From NCBI GenBank assembly GCA_023457875.1, contig JAEXBC010000336.1, positions 1 through 6,158 on the forward strand: a DNA stretch of 6,158 nt. The letters run 5' to 3'. Below are positions 5,920 through 6,158 of the stretch, piece by piece. Origin of the DNA: Bacillota bacterium. Its GTDB lineage: Bacteria > Bacillota > Clostridia > Lachnospirales > Cellulosilyticaceae. The translations under genes were made by a program, and so were the position numbers. Numbering within the stretch: the first letter of the stretch is position 1; each line of letters begins with the position of its first letter. Under the pieces are notes generated by a model. That model saw nothing but the letters and a program-made list of their open reading frames with translations, had not been told where the DNA came from and ran no database searches.

Positions 5920-6158
5920 TTATCTCCAATCTAATGAATTCATAACATATGCTACATAAGCTGTTGCTTGAATACGAATACGTTGTTCAAATACTATTTC
6001 ATTTACTATTCTTTGTCCAATCCGTTCTCGTTTATACTGATTTTACTTCAAGATAATCATGTGCACTAAAGCCGCGTTCAGTATTATCATAGTAGAGATT
6101 TTCACTTACATTGAAATCAAATGTTGTACCAACAAGAAGAATCTAATACAGATTGATA
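5920..6158 (-). pseudogene. Unidentified frameshifted gene end upstream of arr
   Basis: The minus strand encodes LLVGTTFDFNVSENLYYDN, then TERGFSAHDYLEVKSV in one frame, ending at TAA 6034-6032. From about 6042-6035 the next frame continues YKRERIGQRIVNEIVFEQ and RIRIQATAYVAYVMNSLDWR to TAA at 5922-5920. Each part looks like real coding sequence, so one extra base probably splits a single gene. A TAG at 6145-6143 also interrupts the first frame, which could be a further lesion (Gln codon CAG to TAG) or lie near a real beginning. The terminal GATTGGAGATAA supplies the ribosome binding site of arr, so the two genes were probably one operon. I do not recognise the family. The 5' part is outside the window. 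Confidence 0.6.

Overview
The window looks like chromosome from a low-GC, anaerobic Firmicute, most likely a Clostridium or close relative. The evidence is the AT-rich codon use, strong AGGAGG-type ribosome binding sites, a TATAAT promoter, and gene families typical of clostridia. Species cannot be read from the sequence.

The intact core (about 640-4619, + strand) is a pyruvate-type sensing and uptake module. It starts with a LytS/BtsS-family membrane histidine kinase (707-2407). A LytTR-class response regulator (2385-3086) overlaps it by 23 bases. A hairpin terminator spans the regulator's stop codon. A short regulatory region follows (3110-3180), holding candidate LytTR half-sites, a CcpA (cre)-like sequence and a perfect TATAAT. 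The last gene is a short-form CstA transporter (3189-4619). The inferred circuit is that the kinase senses external pyruvate (or a similar small carboxylate), the regulator activates cstA, and CcpA restrains it when preferred sugars are present.

Both flanks are decayed. On the left, 1-422 (- strand) is the N-terminal part of a B12-binding radical SAM protein, broken by a TGA at codon 12 and a one-base frameshift. On the right, directly after cstA, is an internal fragment of an FMN-dependent alpha-hydroxy-acid (lactate-type) dehydrogenase that has lost its start and its catalytic histidine region. Its 3' end runs into a 19-base perfect inverted repeat, followed by a second nested palindrome and an orphan Shine-Dalgarno sequence (4969-5150).

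The right end reads on the - strand. An intact gene (5164-5913) fuses an N-terminal TPR-like helical region to a complete Arr-type rifampin ADP-ribosyltransferase domain with its H-Y-D triad. Six bases upstream ends an unidentified, frameshifted reading frame (5920-6158) that runs off the window. I see no tRNA, rRNA, CRISPR array or complete insertion sequence. The points most worth following are the TPR-Arr fusion with its unknown partner, the overlapping control sites in front of cstA, and the palindromic junction.
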